Below, piece after piece: positions 13,466 through 26,860 of a stretch of DNA of 62,160 nt (position 1 is the first letter of the stretch; every line of letters begins with the position of its first letter). Below the pieces are notes generated by a model. It was not told the origin of the DNA. It ran no database searches and was given only the letters and a program-made list of their open reading frames with translations. This DNA is from Xylaria sp. FL1777 (Eukaryota; Ascomycota; Sordariomycetes; Xylariales; Xylariaceae). The stretch lies in assembly GCA_022578965.1 (NCBI GenBank), contig MU400739.1:1-62160 (forward strand), in the 5' to 3' direction. The position numbers and the translations under genes are program-made.

Positions 13466-13752
13466 TATTAAAATAACTAGTTATTAGTTGCAACTTTTAT
13501 GTATAGTACATATAATAGGTTTTGCACGAAAACTACTTTGTGTAAAAACTATTGCATAAACTGAAATAATCTTAGTGTTAGCTTAGCTTGTACGCTAGTA
13601 AAGTTTTTATACATAAAAAAAAATCTTTGCTTTATATAAACCTTTTTTTTTTTTAAACATATAAAATATAAATAGCTTATAATATAAAAATTATTATACT
13701 TTGTTTTAGCATATATATATTAAACATATAATTATATAAAGCTTATTTAATA
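13466..13752 (+). repeat. Family B 5' LTR, copy 1
   Basis: A 287-bp LTR beginning TATTAAAATAACT (from TGTTA) and ending TTATTTAATA (from TTTAACA). It aligns end to end with the 288-bp LTRs at 53133-53420 and 60225-60512, differing almost entirely by transitions. Confidence 0.85.
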
Positions 13753-16700
13753 CTAATTAATAATTATATTTGCATTTTTAACTTATTTATAACAAACTAT
13801 AAATTAGCTAAAGTAATAATAAAGTTATATAATATACTTTTATTTTAATTCGTTAAAAAAAGATTTATTTTTTGTATTACGCTTGTTTTTTTTTTAATGT
13901 ATAAATATATTGTTTAGTTTACTTTTTTTAATTAGCTAAAGTAAGCACATATAAAAAAAAAAAAAAAAAAATCTAATTTATTTATGTATAAAAACTAAAC
14001 TTTTAATTTATTTGTTAGTACTAAAAATAAAATAGAAAAAATAACAAGCAATTTTGCTACTTTTTTAATTATATTGTTATATAAACATTAAGCAATATAT
14101 TAATTATATTGCTATATAAAAGCAAAACAGCAATTTATATAACTTAAATATAAAATTAAATATATTATATAATTTAGCTAAATTTATTATGTTTTAAAAA
14201 AACAAACAACTGTTTATAACGCTTTTAAAGTTAAAGCTAATTATTTTTACGTATAAAAACTTAGTTAAAAATGTTTTAATAAACGCATAATAAATAAATA
14301 TTTAAATTAATTTTAAAATATAAAGCTAAAAAATTAATTTTAGCTATGCAATTAAAATTAAGCTAAATATTAAGCTAGCATTTTATTATATTAACTATTT
14401 ATATTTTTATAGATTATTAAATTATTTTTAAGAAAAGTTTGCTAAAACTTTTAAAAAATAAACAAAAAATTATTTTTAGAAAATTTATTAAGGCATATAA
14501 AGCGCTTTGCTTAAAAACTTTAAGTTAAAAAAAATTTATTTAACGTTAAAAACAACTATAATTTAAAAGCTTATAAAAATAGCTTATAAAAACTTTATAA
14601 TTAAAAAATTAAAAAAACTATTAAATATTTATTATATAATAATTATTTAATTATTAGCAATATTTTTAATATTAAACTAATAGTTAAATATTTTTTTATA
14701 TAATAGTTAAAACTTTTTAAACTATTTATATATTAAATTACTTTTTAAAAACTTAAGTTTTAATATATAATTTTAAATGTAATAATATAAATACTAACTA
14801 TAATTAATTTAACTAAATATTAAACATTAAAATTTTTTTAAGTTGTTTAATTTTTATATAACAAAAATAAACTATAAATTAATTTTTTAATTAATATATA
14901 AATACTTTGTTTAGTATTATTTACTGCAAATATTAAAGCAAAAAATATATGTTTGTATAATATTAAATTTAGCTATTAAAAGTATGTTTTTTAACTTACT
15001 TTTAACAAAGTTTATATAAAATAAATTTATACTTTTTAATAAATATATTACTTTTTAAAAAAGCTAAAACTTAAGTTAAAACTATATAAGCAAACTATAT
15101 AACTTATTATATAATAAAGCTTGTTTATTTATTACTGCTTATTAATAGATTAAAATTATAAAAAACTAATACTATACTATATTTTTATGTATTTTAAAAA
15201 ATTATATAAAAAACTTTTTTATTAATTGCATTAGTTTAAATAAAACATAAAGTAAAATATACTATATAATAAATATTTACTTTAATATTAATATAAACTA
15301 TAGCTAATATTAAGCTAACTAAACAATAGTTTTTTTTATACAAATAAAAAAAAAAAACTTAAACTTAGCTTTGCATAAAATATTTAAATTAATGCTTAAT
15401 AAGCTTAAAAAAGCATAATAAGCGCTTAGTACTAACTATTAAAGCAAAATTTAATTAAGTATAAACATTATATAAATATATTAAAGTGTATTAAAGTTAG
15501 CTATAGCATTAATTTTTTAAAAACTTATGTATAAAAGATTTTTTGCTAACTTATAAGCATACTTATATATAATATTAAACAATATAATAAAAACTTTTAT
15601 ATAAAAAAACAATAAGTTATATTTTATAAACTAAAAATATAATTATAGCTATATAAAAAACTAATAACTTAAATTTATACTAAAGTTATTAAATTAACTA
15701 ACTAAATAGCTAAACTATTTTTAAAGCTATAACTAAAAGAACTAAAACTTTTATATAAACAAAAAATGCTTTATTTGCTAAAAAAAAAGCTACTAGTTAA
15801 TATATTACACTTTTTAAAAAAAAGCTTATATAAAAAACGTATTTTTTAATTTGCATAAAATAATCTATAGTTAAAAACTTACTTTAAAAGAATTTTTTTT
15901 ATATATAGCAAAATGCAAAAAATATTTAAAGTTAAATAATAGTACTAAAAATATTAATAAAAAATTTAGTAATTAAACTACTTAATATTTAATAAATAGC
16001 ACATTTTTTTATTATATAATAAAAAAAAACATTTAAAACTATAAAATAATAGTGCTATATAATTAGTTTATATTAAGTAATTATTATTATATAAACTACT
16101 AAAGTAAATTATAAAATATTAGTACTTTTAATTATTTAATAGTAAAAAAAACTTAATTAAAAGCATACTTTTAAATATATTTTTATATAAAAGTTAATTA
16201 AACTTTAAGTAGTACTTATATTTGTTTTAGCAAAAATAATACTATAAGTACTATAAGCATTATATAAATAAAAAACGCTTTTAGTATAATTATATATTAT
16301 ATTTTAAATACTTTTACTTTTTTTTTATTTTTATTAAAAAATGCTAATTGCTTAAAAGTATACTTTAATAATATAAAAAACGTTATTATATAATAAAACA
16401 AAAAAACTATTTCTGTTATATAAAAATAAAAACATTTATTTTTTAATATTAGTTTATATAAAGCAAGTTTATACTTTATAAAAACAAAACTTTAAAAGCT
16501 TTATAAACGCTTTAAATACTTTTATATAAAAAAACTATATAATATGCTTAGTTATATAAGCTATAATATTAATTGTTTTGCTTTAAAAAAAATCTAAAAG
16601 TTTTATTATTATTACTAGTTATATAACTAAACACTTTATTGTTTTAAGTTTATAATTAAAAATAATTGCAACTTTAATTATAAAGTTATAATTAATGCTA

Positions 16701-18670
16701 TATAAATAAACAATAAGTAGGTTTTATATATAATTAATATAGTTATATTATTTTAAGCAGTTATATTTTTAAAATTTATATTTATATAAAACGCTTAAAA
16801 AGCTTTATATAAGTATTAAATTAATATATACTAAGGACTTTTAAACTATATTATATATAACTTTAATATAAACTTTTTGTTTAAAAAATTTTAAAACTAA
16901 GCTAAAATTATAAATATAAAATATTAAAAAATGCTTATTAAAGCTTATTAAACTATTAGCAAAATAAAAAAAGCATATAAACTTTTTTGTTATATATATA
17001 ACATATTAAAAGCTAAACTAGGTTATTATATAAAAAATAAGTTAATTTTATAAATAGCAATTAAAGCTTTAAATAATACTATAAAGCTTAATAGTTTAGT
17101 TTTAATGCTTTTTATATTTAAAGTATATTTAAAAGTTAATTAAGACTTTTTTTTTTTGTTAAATATTGTACAAAAAGCTAAAGCAATTAAAAAAGCTATA
17201 AAAATGCTTCGCAAAAAACAAACAAAAGTTAAAATTAGCTATACAATTTATAAACGTAATAAGCTAGCTTTATATAAAGTATTATTTTTATTTTTATGCA
17301 GTAAAGTTTTTATATAATATAAAAAGCAAAGCTAAAAAAAACCGTACAAAATATAATTAATTAAAAAACTTAACATAATTATTAACTTTATAAATAGCTT
17401 AATTTGCTTTAAATAAACATAAGTTAAGCTATATTACTATATAACTAAATATACTTTAGCAAATAGTAAAAAAGAAAACATAATTGTTGCAAAACTAGCT
17501 ATAAAACTAGCTATATAAAAAAAACGCAAAAGATTTAAAAAAGCTAAAAACTTTTTTATAACGTTTGTATAAAACATTAGTAACTTATTTTTAACTTTAA
17601 AAAAAAAACAAAACTACGCTTTAGCAATAAAGTTATATAAAAACAGCATTATTAATATTTTTAGCGCTTTATTTAAAAAATTAAACGTTATAAAAATTAA
17701 TAACTTTGTTATATAAGGTGTTTTTTAGTTTATAAAATATAATTTAAACAAACATAATAATACTTAAATTTTTAAGTTTTGCTTTGTACAAAAAATTAAA
17801 AAAAAAATAATTAAGCTGTACAAAAAATCTAAATTAGTTATATAAAGCTATAACAATATAAAAAAAAAAACTATACTAACTTAATTACTAATAATTTAGC
17901 AAATAAACTAATAGCTATTATTAGCTTTAGGCTTTTTGCTAATTTAAAACTTTAATGCTTTAAACAAGCTTTAAAATATTACGTAAGCGTACATATAATT
18001 AAAAAATAAGCTTATATAAAAGATCTTTGCATAACTATTTTTTAAACTTGTTTTAAAATATTTTAAAAAAACAATTATATAAATTATATAACTATTATAT
18101 GGCTTAATTAAATTAAAGCTATATTAGTTTAAGATTTACTACTAATATTATTATAAAAAACTTAGTATAATAGTTTTTATATATAACTTATGTTTGTTAT
18201 TTATATTAAAACTTTTATATAAATTTAGCATTATAAGTTTATAAATAAACAATATGTTTAGCTTTATTATACTTAAATTTTTAGCAAAAAAAAAACATAA
18301 ATTATATAAAGTAAAGTTTTATATAAAGCTAAAAAAAACTTTATAATAAAATTACTTTATTAAATTTAATAATGGTTAAGTTATTTTTTTATACGAAAAA
18401 AATATAACATTTACGCAAAAAAGCTAAATAAACTAACTAGCTTTAATTAATTTTTATATAAAAAATGCTATATAATAATATGTTTTTTAACATATATGTA
18501 ATGTTTACATAAGCAGCATTTGCTAACTAAAAGCTATATATAACTTTGTAGCTATTGCTTAAATAATTAATTTAGCACTAGCAAATATTAAAAATTTAAA
18601 CTATAAGATTAAATAACAAATAAATAATTATAACTATAAATTAACGTTTATATTTCTAAATTTAAGCTAT

Positions 18671-18940
18671 ATAAAACTATTTATTTTTATAAACGGTTTA
18701 TTTGCAAATAATACTAATATAACTTTATAACTTAGATTTATTATTATATTTGCAATAAAGCATTATATAAAAGAAAACCTAGCTTTTAAAATCAAAAAAA
18801 ACATTATATATTAAAACTTTAGTAAATATAAGCAAATAACGCAAAGTATGCTAGCTAGTAAATTATATAGCATAATAAATAGCTTTAATAGCGCTATAGC
18901 TTTTTATATAATGCTTTAAAAAATTATAACTACGCTAAAA
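18671..18940 (+). pseudogene. Family B (copy 1) RNase H remnant, Ty1/copia type
   Basis: One frame reads KLFIFINGLFANNTNITL, then the block KYKQITQSMLASKLY. This resembles the RNase H end of fungal Ty1/copia polyproteins, where FVDGSFANN and SVLASELY-like blocks are usual (family recalled from memory, not searched). The catalytic Asp in the first block reads Asn and the Glu in the second reads Lys, both G-to-A changes. It is the clearest evidence that family B is copia-like. The matching block in copy 2 is at 58338-58610. Confidence 0.68.
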
Positions 18941-19461
18941 ATACTTTTAATTTTTGCTATATTATATTTAAACTTAAAATTGTTGTATAACTGTTTAATA
19001 AAGCTAAAAACTACTTAAAAAAAACGCTTTATAATTAATATTATATTATTTAAAAAGTTATACAAAAAAAAAAAAATTTTTAAAGTACAATAAATTAATA
19101 GTAAAAATAATTTAGCTAATATATTTATAAAAAAAACACTAAACTAAGCGCTAAAAACCCTAGTATTTATAAACTAGCTAACTATACAAATAAAAGCATT
19201 TATAAAAAAAAAGTAAAAAGAACTTTTATACAAACAAATTAAAAAAAAAAGTTAAAAGAATACTTTTGTATAAAAATCGTTATAATAATTATACAATAAA
19301 TAAAAAAACAACAAGCAAATATATTTAATTTTAAAAAAAAACATTAAAAACTATAAAACATTATAAATTTTATATTTCTTTTTATATAACTATTTTTTAA
19401 GCTATATATAAATGCTTAACATTTTTTTTTATTTTTTTTATTAAATTATTATATAATATAT

Positions 19462-20562
19462 ATATATATATATTGTATTACTTGGGCTAACGGCTTATTA
19501 GCTATGCCGGTTTTTATTTTTTATATATATAGGTAAAAACTATGCTTGTAAGTTAAAAGCAAGCCGTAAGCGGCTTACTTTTTTTTTAGTAGCTAGGTAA
19601 AAATATCTTGTATTTACTTTTAAGTTATACTAGTTTTGCTACGATTTTATTAAGTGCTTTGCTTTTTATTTCTTTGCTTTTAGGTTATTTGCTTACTTGT
19701 ATTATGCTATTAATTAAGTGTATGTACTTTTACGTAGTTACTTTGTAGTTTTTTTTTTTTTGTATTTTTTTTGTTTTATAGTTTGCTTGTTTTAGTATTA
19801 TTGCTTGCTTTATGCTGCTTATAGCAGTTTTTTTAGTTTTAGTACTTATTTAGCTAAGTGTGCTGCTTTTTTTTTCTAGTTTTTTTTTAAACCTTTTTTT
19901 ATTATATTGCTAATGCATTATAGTTTGTTTGCTTTAGTATTGCTGCTAGCTTTTTGCTATATTAGTTTTTTTATAATTAAGTTATAACTAAGTTATAAGC
20001 AAAATTAATTGCTTATTATTTTTTAGTTTGCTTTTTGTATATTTATTTTTTAAGCTACTTTTATGCTTTTTGTAATAAGCTTATTAAATAAGCATAGCTT
20101 ATAAGTAGCTTATACATTAAGCAATATAAAGTAGCAATAAATAATAAGTTATTTTATTTAGTTACTTATGTTAATCTTTTTTTTTTTTAACTATTAATTT
20201 TATTACTTTTATTATTATTACTACTATATATTTAGTTTATGCTTGCTTTAATATATTAAAATGTTTAGTTTATAATATAATTAGTTATTAATGCATTATA
20301 GTTATATAAAAATTTACTTTGCTATAGCTGTTATGCTTTTTGTAGTACGTATTTATAACTAGCTTAGCTTAAATATATGTGCTAACTAATATTAAGCTTA
20401 CATATTTAAAGTTATAAGTTATTTTGCTATGGTTTTTACTAGTTATTTAATTTATAGTACTAAATAAAGTAGCTAATAGTTTGGTATTATATAGTTTAAG
20501 CTTTTATAACTGCTTATTGTTATGCTTTTTTGCTATAACGTTAATTCTTGAAATAAGGGTAA
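19462..20562. mobile_element. Element C copy 1 (unknown class), partial
   Basis: About 1.1 kb matching the left half of C copy 2 (40505 to about 41597). It starts after an AT dinucleotide run with TTGTATTACTTGGGCTAACG and stops at the 5' LTR of A copy 1, which inserted into it. The opening 130 bp can form nested stems (ACGGCTT with AAGCCGT), and G+C is a little higher there. It lies inside the 3' part of B copy 1. The right half of C is missing from the far side of A copy 1. No ORF survives. Confidence 0.65.
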
Positions 20563-21057
20563 TGTTACAAAATTAGCACAGGGGTGGCCTTTAAAGCAGC
20601 TTAATGTCTTTATATATACTTTGCACCTTTTCTTTTGTTAGTTAAAGCTAAAGTCACGTAATAACTCACTTAGCTCACTAAGCTTATAGTAATTTAAGGC
20701 TCACTAAGCTTACAATAATCTAAGGCTTACTAGGCTTACAGTAATTTAGTACTTATTAAACTCGCAGTAATCTAAAAAAAATCACTACTTTTTTTACTTT
20801 TCTTTTGTTTATATAATTATGTACTTTTTATATTTAGTTATTTACTTAGTTTTAGTTCTTTAGCTATTAATTTCTTATAACTACTAAGCACTAATATACT
20901 TATTACTTTTAATCCTTTAAAGACCTTTATTAATACATAGTAATAAAAGTACTTTGAAAATTTCCTTAATAGACTACTATTAAAGATTTTATTATTACTT
21001 GTAAATTAAAACCTTAAAAGCAAACCTGTTATATTAATATATAATAGGTCCGTTATA
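20563..21057 (+). repeat. Family A LTR 2 (5' LTR of copy 1)
   Basis: A 495-bp LTR running from TGTTACAAAATTAGCACAGG to GGTCCGTTATA. It is comparatively well preserved: GGGGTGGCC and four tandem CACTAAGCTTA-type repeats are still readable, whereas LTR 3, 4 and 6 have AAAGTAGCT or similar at the same place. Confidence 0.88.
20676..20779 (+). repeat. Four 26-bp tandem repeats inside the family A LTR
   Basis: Four imperfect units begin at 20676, 20702, 20728 and 20754. The first starts CACTAAGCTTATAGTAATTT. Unit differences are mostly transitions. The same array is present in the other full A LTRs (for example from about 35336 and 45297). Tandem repeats in the U3 part of an LTR often carry promoter or enhancer elements; that role is inferred here. 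Confidence 0.75.
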
Positions 21058-24000
21058 CTTTAATAGCTCTTTAATTAATAAAACCTAATATATAAAAACA
21101 AATATTAGTATAAAAAGTTAAATAACAAACAATTCATAAAATAAACTCTTAAAAGTATACTAAAAAGATATTTGAAAAACAAAAATGCTAAATAGCATTG
21201 CATAAATAAACCTTACTTAATAATTAATAAACTAGATTTAAAACAATTATTATTATAATAACAAGTTAAAGTTTTAAACAAATAATTATGTTATAACTAA
21301 CGCTAATATTACTACTAGCAAACTTAACGCTTATTTTTACTACTATTATACCTAAAGTAATAACTTAAAACAAAAAACCTAACTTTTTACTATTATTACT
21401 GCTTTTACTATTAGAATTATTTATAATATTAAAAATGTTAAACATTAAAAGTTTTAAACTTATTGCTTTAAAGCTTTATAATAAATCTATAAATATAAAA
21501 GCTTTTTTAATTTATGCTAAACTTTATTTAAAATAATATTTTATTACTATTATAAAAAAGAACTAAAAAGTAATAACTATTTTATAATTTTTGTTAAAAA
21601 AAATACTAAAATAGTTTTAACTTATTTTAAAGGATTTTTTAAAAACTAACAAGTTAACTAACTTTAAGCTAAAAACAAAAAATTTTTTTAAAAACTACGT
21701 TAAGTTTAAAAATTAAATAAAAGTACTATTTAAAAACACTTAAAAAACAAAACACGTAAAAAAAGCATTTTATTGCTTAAAACAAATAAAAGCAGCAGTA
21801 AATTATGCTATAAAATTTAAACAATTAGCAATAATTTTAAAATTGCTTAAGCTTGCATTATTTTATTTATTTTATAGTAAACTTAAAACTTAAATTTAAA
21901 ACAAACTATATAAAATAAATAAACTAGCAAAAATTAATATATATATTAATATAACTATTATAATTAATTAACAATTATTTAACTAGTATTTTAAAACTAA
22001 AAAAACTAAAAAAAACAAAAAAAAAATACTTAAAAAAGTATTAAATAAAAATTTAAGCAAATTAATAAAGTTTAAAAATAATAATTCTAAAATATATTTA
22101 AAGTTAAATGTTATAACTATAAAAAAAAAAAACATTTTTAAAAATAATGCTAATTTAAAAAAAAAAACAGAAAAAAAAGCTATAAAAAAAAAAAGATTTT
22201 TTAACTTAAAAAAAAAGTATAAGTTATAAAAGTTTAAAACAACAAAAAACAACGAAATAATTTAAAAAATACGTTTTTAAAGCAAAAGTATAAAGTTATT
22301 ATTTTAAGTTAAAACAAAAGTACTATATTAAACAAATCTAAATGCTTTATTTATATAAGTTAAAATAAACAAAAATGTAAATATTATTTAAAAGCTTTAT
22401 AATTATTAAAATAAATTGCAAAAAGATATATTTACTATATAAACAATTAAAGTTATTTAGTATATAATTTAAAAAAATAGTTTAACTAAAAATAGCAAAC
22501 AATAAAAAATAATAAATTAATATAGTTAGTAAATTTATAAAACTATAAAAACTTTAAATTATTAAAGCTTAAAATATAGCTTAAAAAAAGTTATGTTTAA
22601 AAAAACAAAACTATAACTATAAATAATATAATTATTAAACTAATTATAAATTATTAAAACATTTAATTGCTAAATAAACTTAAAAAAACAAAATTTATAA
22701 AACTTTAAAGCAAAAACAAATAAAATTAAAAGCTATAAAAAATACTATAAAAAAAAAACTAATAAAAATAAACAAAGTATTTTTATAGCTTAAATTGCTT
22801 TAAATATAACAAAACAAAAAAGCATTAATAATTAGCACAAAAACTAATATGTTTTAAAAACTAAAGCTAATAATTTAATTAATTGCTAAAAGTTATTATT
22901 ATAACAAAATTATAATAAAAAACAATAATAATATTTTATGCTTAAAAAATTTAAAACATAATAAAATATTATAAAATTGCTATATAATATATTATTACTA
23001 CTAATATTTACTTAATAAATTAAAAAATAATTAGTTTTTTAAATAAATTGCAAAAATAAAAATATAAAACTTTTATAAATTAAAATAGTTAATTATAACT
23101 ATAGTTTACTATAAAAATCTATAAAAATTTGCAACATTTAAAAAAAATTTTAATTATACTTATAATATTATTTCAAAAAAATATAAAAATAACTACTATA
23201 AATATTATTAGCTAATTAAAGCATAATTATATTAAAAAATAGTTACTAAAAGCAAAAAAGCTTAAAAACTATAATTTAAAGCTTAACTAAAAGCAAAAAT
23301 AAAACAAAGCGTAATAATATCTAAAGTATAAAATAAAACAAGCATTTAAACATTTTATAAAAAAAAATTAAAAAACAAAATAAATATTTACTAAAAAAGC
23401 AACAAGTAGCTAAAAAAACTAAAGCTTTACGTAAAGTTTAATATAATAACTAGCAAAACTAATTTAAAATTAAACTTATATATTAAAAAAAAAAATATAA
23501 TACTTTAATTAACTTAAAAATATAAACTAATATAATTTTACTTAAAGTAGCAAAACAAAATAAAATTTTTTAAAAATATAAGCAAAAATCCTAAAAAATT
23601 AAAAGATTTAATAAAAGCACTTCTAGCTATAATAATAATTATATACTTAAAAAAACAAAACTTTTTAATATATTTATATAAAAACATAAAAAACAAATTA
23701 TATTAAATATTATTAATATATTTAATTATAATATTATTTTAGAAATATTATAGCTAAAAATTAGTAACTTTTTAATTTAATAAAAAGCAAAAACTATTAA
23801 TTAAGAAAGTAAAAAACAAAGCAAAAAAATCAAAAAAATCGCAAAAAAAATTCTAAACAAAATACTAAAAGTATATTACAAATTTTACAAACTATTTAAA
23901 AAAAAAAAAAAAAAGAACTTTTTAAACATAGCTTATAAAACTACTATATTTTTATTAAAAAAAAATATTAACTAAAGCTTTATTAAGTATACTATATAAG

Positions 24001-24448
24001 CTTAAATAAAACAAACGCTTTATAAAAATACATTTAAAAAAATCTAGCAAAAAAATTCTTAAGAAAATCTTAGTTATTTGCTAAATATTTTATAATACTA
24101 ATACTTAAAATAAAAAATAAAAAACAACTAGTTAATAAAAAAAAAAAACCAATATAGCAAATAATAATTAATTATTAATTATTAAACGTAATTATTATTA
24201 CAAATAAATACTTCTTTATTTTACTAATAATTATAAAAAAAAACATTAGTTAAGCAAAATAGTTTATAGTAGTTAATATTTTAAATAAATATTATACTAT
24301 TAAAATAGCTAAAAGAAAAAAATAAAAAACTGCTATATAAACAATATATAAATTATATAAGTATATAGTTATACTATAAAAACTATAGAATATATTAGCT
24401 AGCTTTTAATATATAATAATAATGATTTTATAAAAGTTTTTAAATAAG

Positions 24449-25110
24449 TTTATATTTATTTACTTAAATAATATTTTAATTTACTTTAAAATACTAAAAA
24501 AACACAAAAAACATATAACTTAAGTATTAAAAACACTTAAATAAGCAAAATTATAACTTAATACAAAAAAATATATATAGCATATATAAAAAATTAACTT
24601 TTTAAGATTTATAATTACTTTAAAACAAATATAAATTTAATAGTTAAAAATTAATATAATATAAAACTAAAAAATATTTAATTTAGCTACTATTATAAAT
24701 ATATAACAAGTATTAAAATTTTTAAACTATATTTAAATATTAATTTAAAACTTTAGGAAAATAGCATTTTACTTTATAAAGTATATAAAGAAAAAATATA
24801 AAAAAAAATCCTTTTTAATTTTAAAAAAAGTTTAAAAAGCTTTTAAAAAACTAAAACTAAAAGTTATTTTTAACTTTATAGTTAAACTACTTAATTTATA
24901 AAAAAAAAAAAAGCTAAAAATAAATGCTTTAAATAATATAATTATAAAAGTTTTAAAATAACTAAAAAATAACAAAAAATAATACTTAGTAGCTTATTAC
25001 TTTAAAGCACTACAAAACATAGCATTATAATACTTTATATATAACAAAGAACTGCTTATAATTATTATAGCACTTAAAAAGTAAAAACTATTTTTTATAA
25101 AAACTATAAA
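24449..25110 (+). pseudogene. Family A (copy 1) reverse transcriptase and RNase H remnant
   Basis: The catalytic box reads YLNNILIY at 24461-24484 in place of the YLDDILIY expected of Ty3/gypsy enzymes. In the same frame, from 24986, an RNase H block reads LVAYYFKALQNIAL, then a stop, then YFIYNKELLIIIIAL. This matches the conserved segment that holds the catalytic Glu; here the E of KELL is intact. The equivalent YLNN is at 36964-36975 (copy 3), 49380-49391 (copy 2) and 949-960 on the minus strand (copy 0). All substitutions and stops can be explained by C-to-T or G-to-A changes. Confidence 0.8.
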
Positions 25111-25614
25111 GCTAATTAAAATTTATTTAAATTATTAAAACTTAATAAAATTTATAACTATACAAAAGATTACTAAACAATATAAAAATTAAATAGTTTT
25201 TTTTTTTAAATTTAACTTTAAAATATATTATATTAAAAAAAAAAAAACATTTAAGCAAATATATTTAGCTAACAAAGTTAAAAAGGATTTAAGGTTTTAA
25301 AAAAAAACATTTAAGTACTGCATTTTTAAAAAAATAAAAGCTTAAAAATTAAAGTTATATTTAAAAACTTTATAAATATATAGCTATAATAAGCTTATAA
25401 CTTAAAAAAGTTAGCATAGCTATAAAAGCATAAAAAATTAAAGAATAATAAGCTAATATATAAACATAAGGTTTATTTACTAAAATTCTTACAAAATAAA
25501 TTTATTAAGAAATTTTATAAACATTTATTATATAAATACTAAAAAGCAATAAAAATAGTTAAATAACTATAAAAAAAATATAATTTTTTAGAACTATAAA
25601 ACATAGTTAAATTT

Positions 25615-26065
25615 ATTATAAAAAAGTGCAATATTTGTAATAAAGCTAAAGTAGCTTAATATAAGCTTTATGAATTATTATAACTTATATAAATATTTAA
25701 ACAAACATAATATATTATTGCTTAAGATTTTATTATAGTACTATTTTTATTAACTAATTTAGTTATAAAAGTATAATATAATAAAATATAAGTTATTATT
25801 AATAAACTTACTAAGTATGCTTATTTTTTATTGTTTAAAAAAAATATAATAGCTAAATAACTTATATATGCTTTTATATACTAATATTTAAATAAGCATA
25901 AACTACTAAAAAAGATTATTTTAAACCAAAATAAATTGTTTACTTTTAAGTTTAAAACTAGTTTTTTTAAACTTATTAATATTAAACTAAAGTTTTTAAC
26001 TGCTTACTATTTATAAACAAATAAACAAATAAAAAAACTAAACTAAATATTAAAATAATATTTAT
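25615..26065 (+). pseudogene. Family A (copy 1) integrase remnant
   Basis: The zinc-binding half is readable as KKCNICNKAK (both Cys intact, 25627-25629 and 25636-25638). Then comes a catalytic-core segment ending DFIIVL, with its Asp intact. Further on, from 25903, the same frame gives KKIILNQNKLFTFKFKTSF, where the second catalytic Asp has become Asn. Next is a TAYYL-like block corresponding to the TAYHPQTDG region, in which the catalytic Glu reads Lys. It lies one frame away from the reverse transcriptase remnant, so at least one small indel separates them, probably in the T-run near 25200 whose length differs between copies. Counterparts: about 39985-40440 (copy 3) and 50540-50990 (copy 2). 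Confidence 0.8.
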
Positions 26066-26860
26066 GGAGTTATATTAACTATTAATAAAATAATTAAGTA
26101 AAACTATTATTAATAGTATAAATTTTATATAATATATTAACAAATAAAAATATAAACATATTTTTATATAAAATTGTTTATAAATAGTAAACAATTACTA
26201 AAAAACAAAAAAAAACATTAATAAAAGCACTTATTATTTTAACTATAATACTTTAAGCAAAAACTATTGCAATAAAAATTAAAACGCTATAAGTTAAATT
26301 ATAACTACGTTTTTAGTTTTTATAATAATAAATGTTAGTATATTATAATAAAAAACAAACTAAAGAACTAACTTTTAAAAAAAAAAATAAAGTTTATTTA
26401 TTATAACAAAAATAAAACGTAAACATTAATATTTTTTAAATTAAAATAAAATAACTAAGCAATAAATTAAAATTTAAAAAACTTAGTTTTTTTAAAATTA
26501 AGGAAGTTATTTTACTTATTAATTATAAACTGTTATTATTAAAAAATATGCAAATTTATTTTATTTTTTATATTTTTTTACTAAAACTAGCATTTATTAA
26601 AATATTTATTAAAACATAACTAGAAATAAAAACAAATTAAAACATTTATAAAGTTAAAAATATACTAAATTTTTATTAAAACAACAATAATATTAAATAT
26701 TTTATTAAATAAAAAAAATATTTATATGCTAACAATACTTAAGAACTTAAGAAATACCTAAAAACTGCTAAAATAATTATAAACTAGTTTTACTGTTAAT
26801 ACTTTAATTAGCTAAAACTAAAAAAAAAAAATTAACTTTAAATAAAGCGTTTAGTACGTT

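Larger units (their letters stand above)
13466..19461 (+). mobile_element. Family B Ty1/copia retrotransposon, copy 1 (hypermutated, 3' truncated)
   Basis: It matches B copy 2 (53133-60512) collinearly from its 5' LTR through the RNase H remnant to about 19461, where element C begins. B copy 2 has about 1.1 kb more before its 3' LTR; that portion is absent here. It inserted into an inverted A LTR fragment next to GGTTT, the same five bases that are duplicated around copy 2. It is more heavily mutated than copy 2: the ACCGAGGTAATC of the 3' LTR of copy 2 reads ACTGAAATAATC here. No intact ORF remains. Confidence 0.8.

Noticed and set aside
20676..20779. CRISPR-like array
   Set aside because: The units are contiguous with no spacers, are imperfect, and lie inside a eukaryotic LTR.
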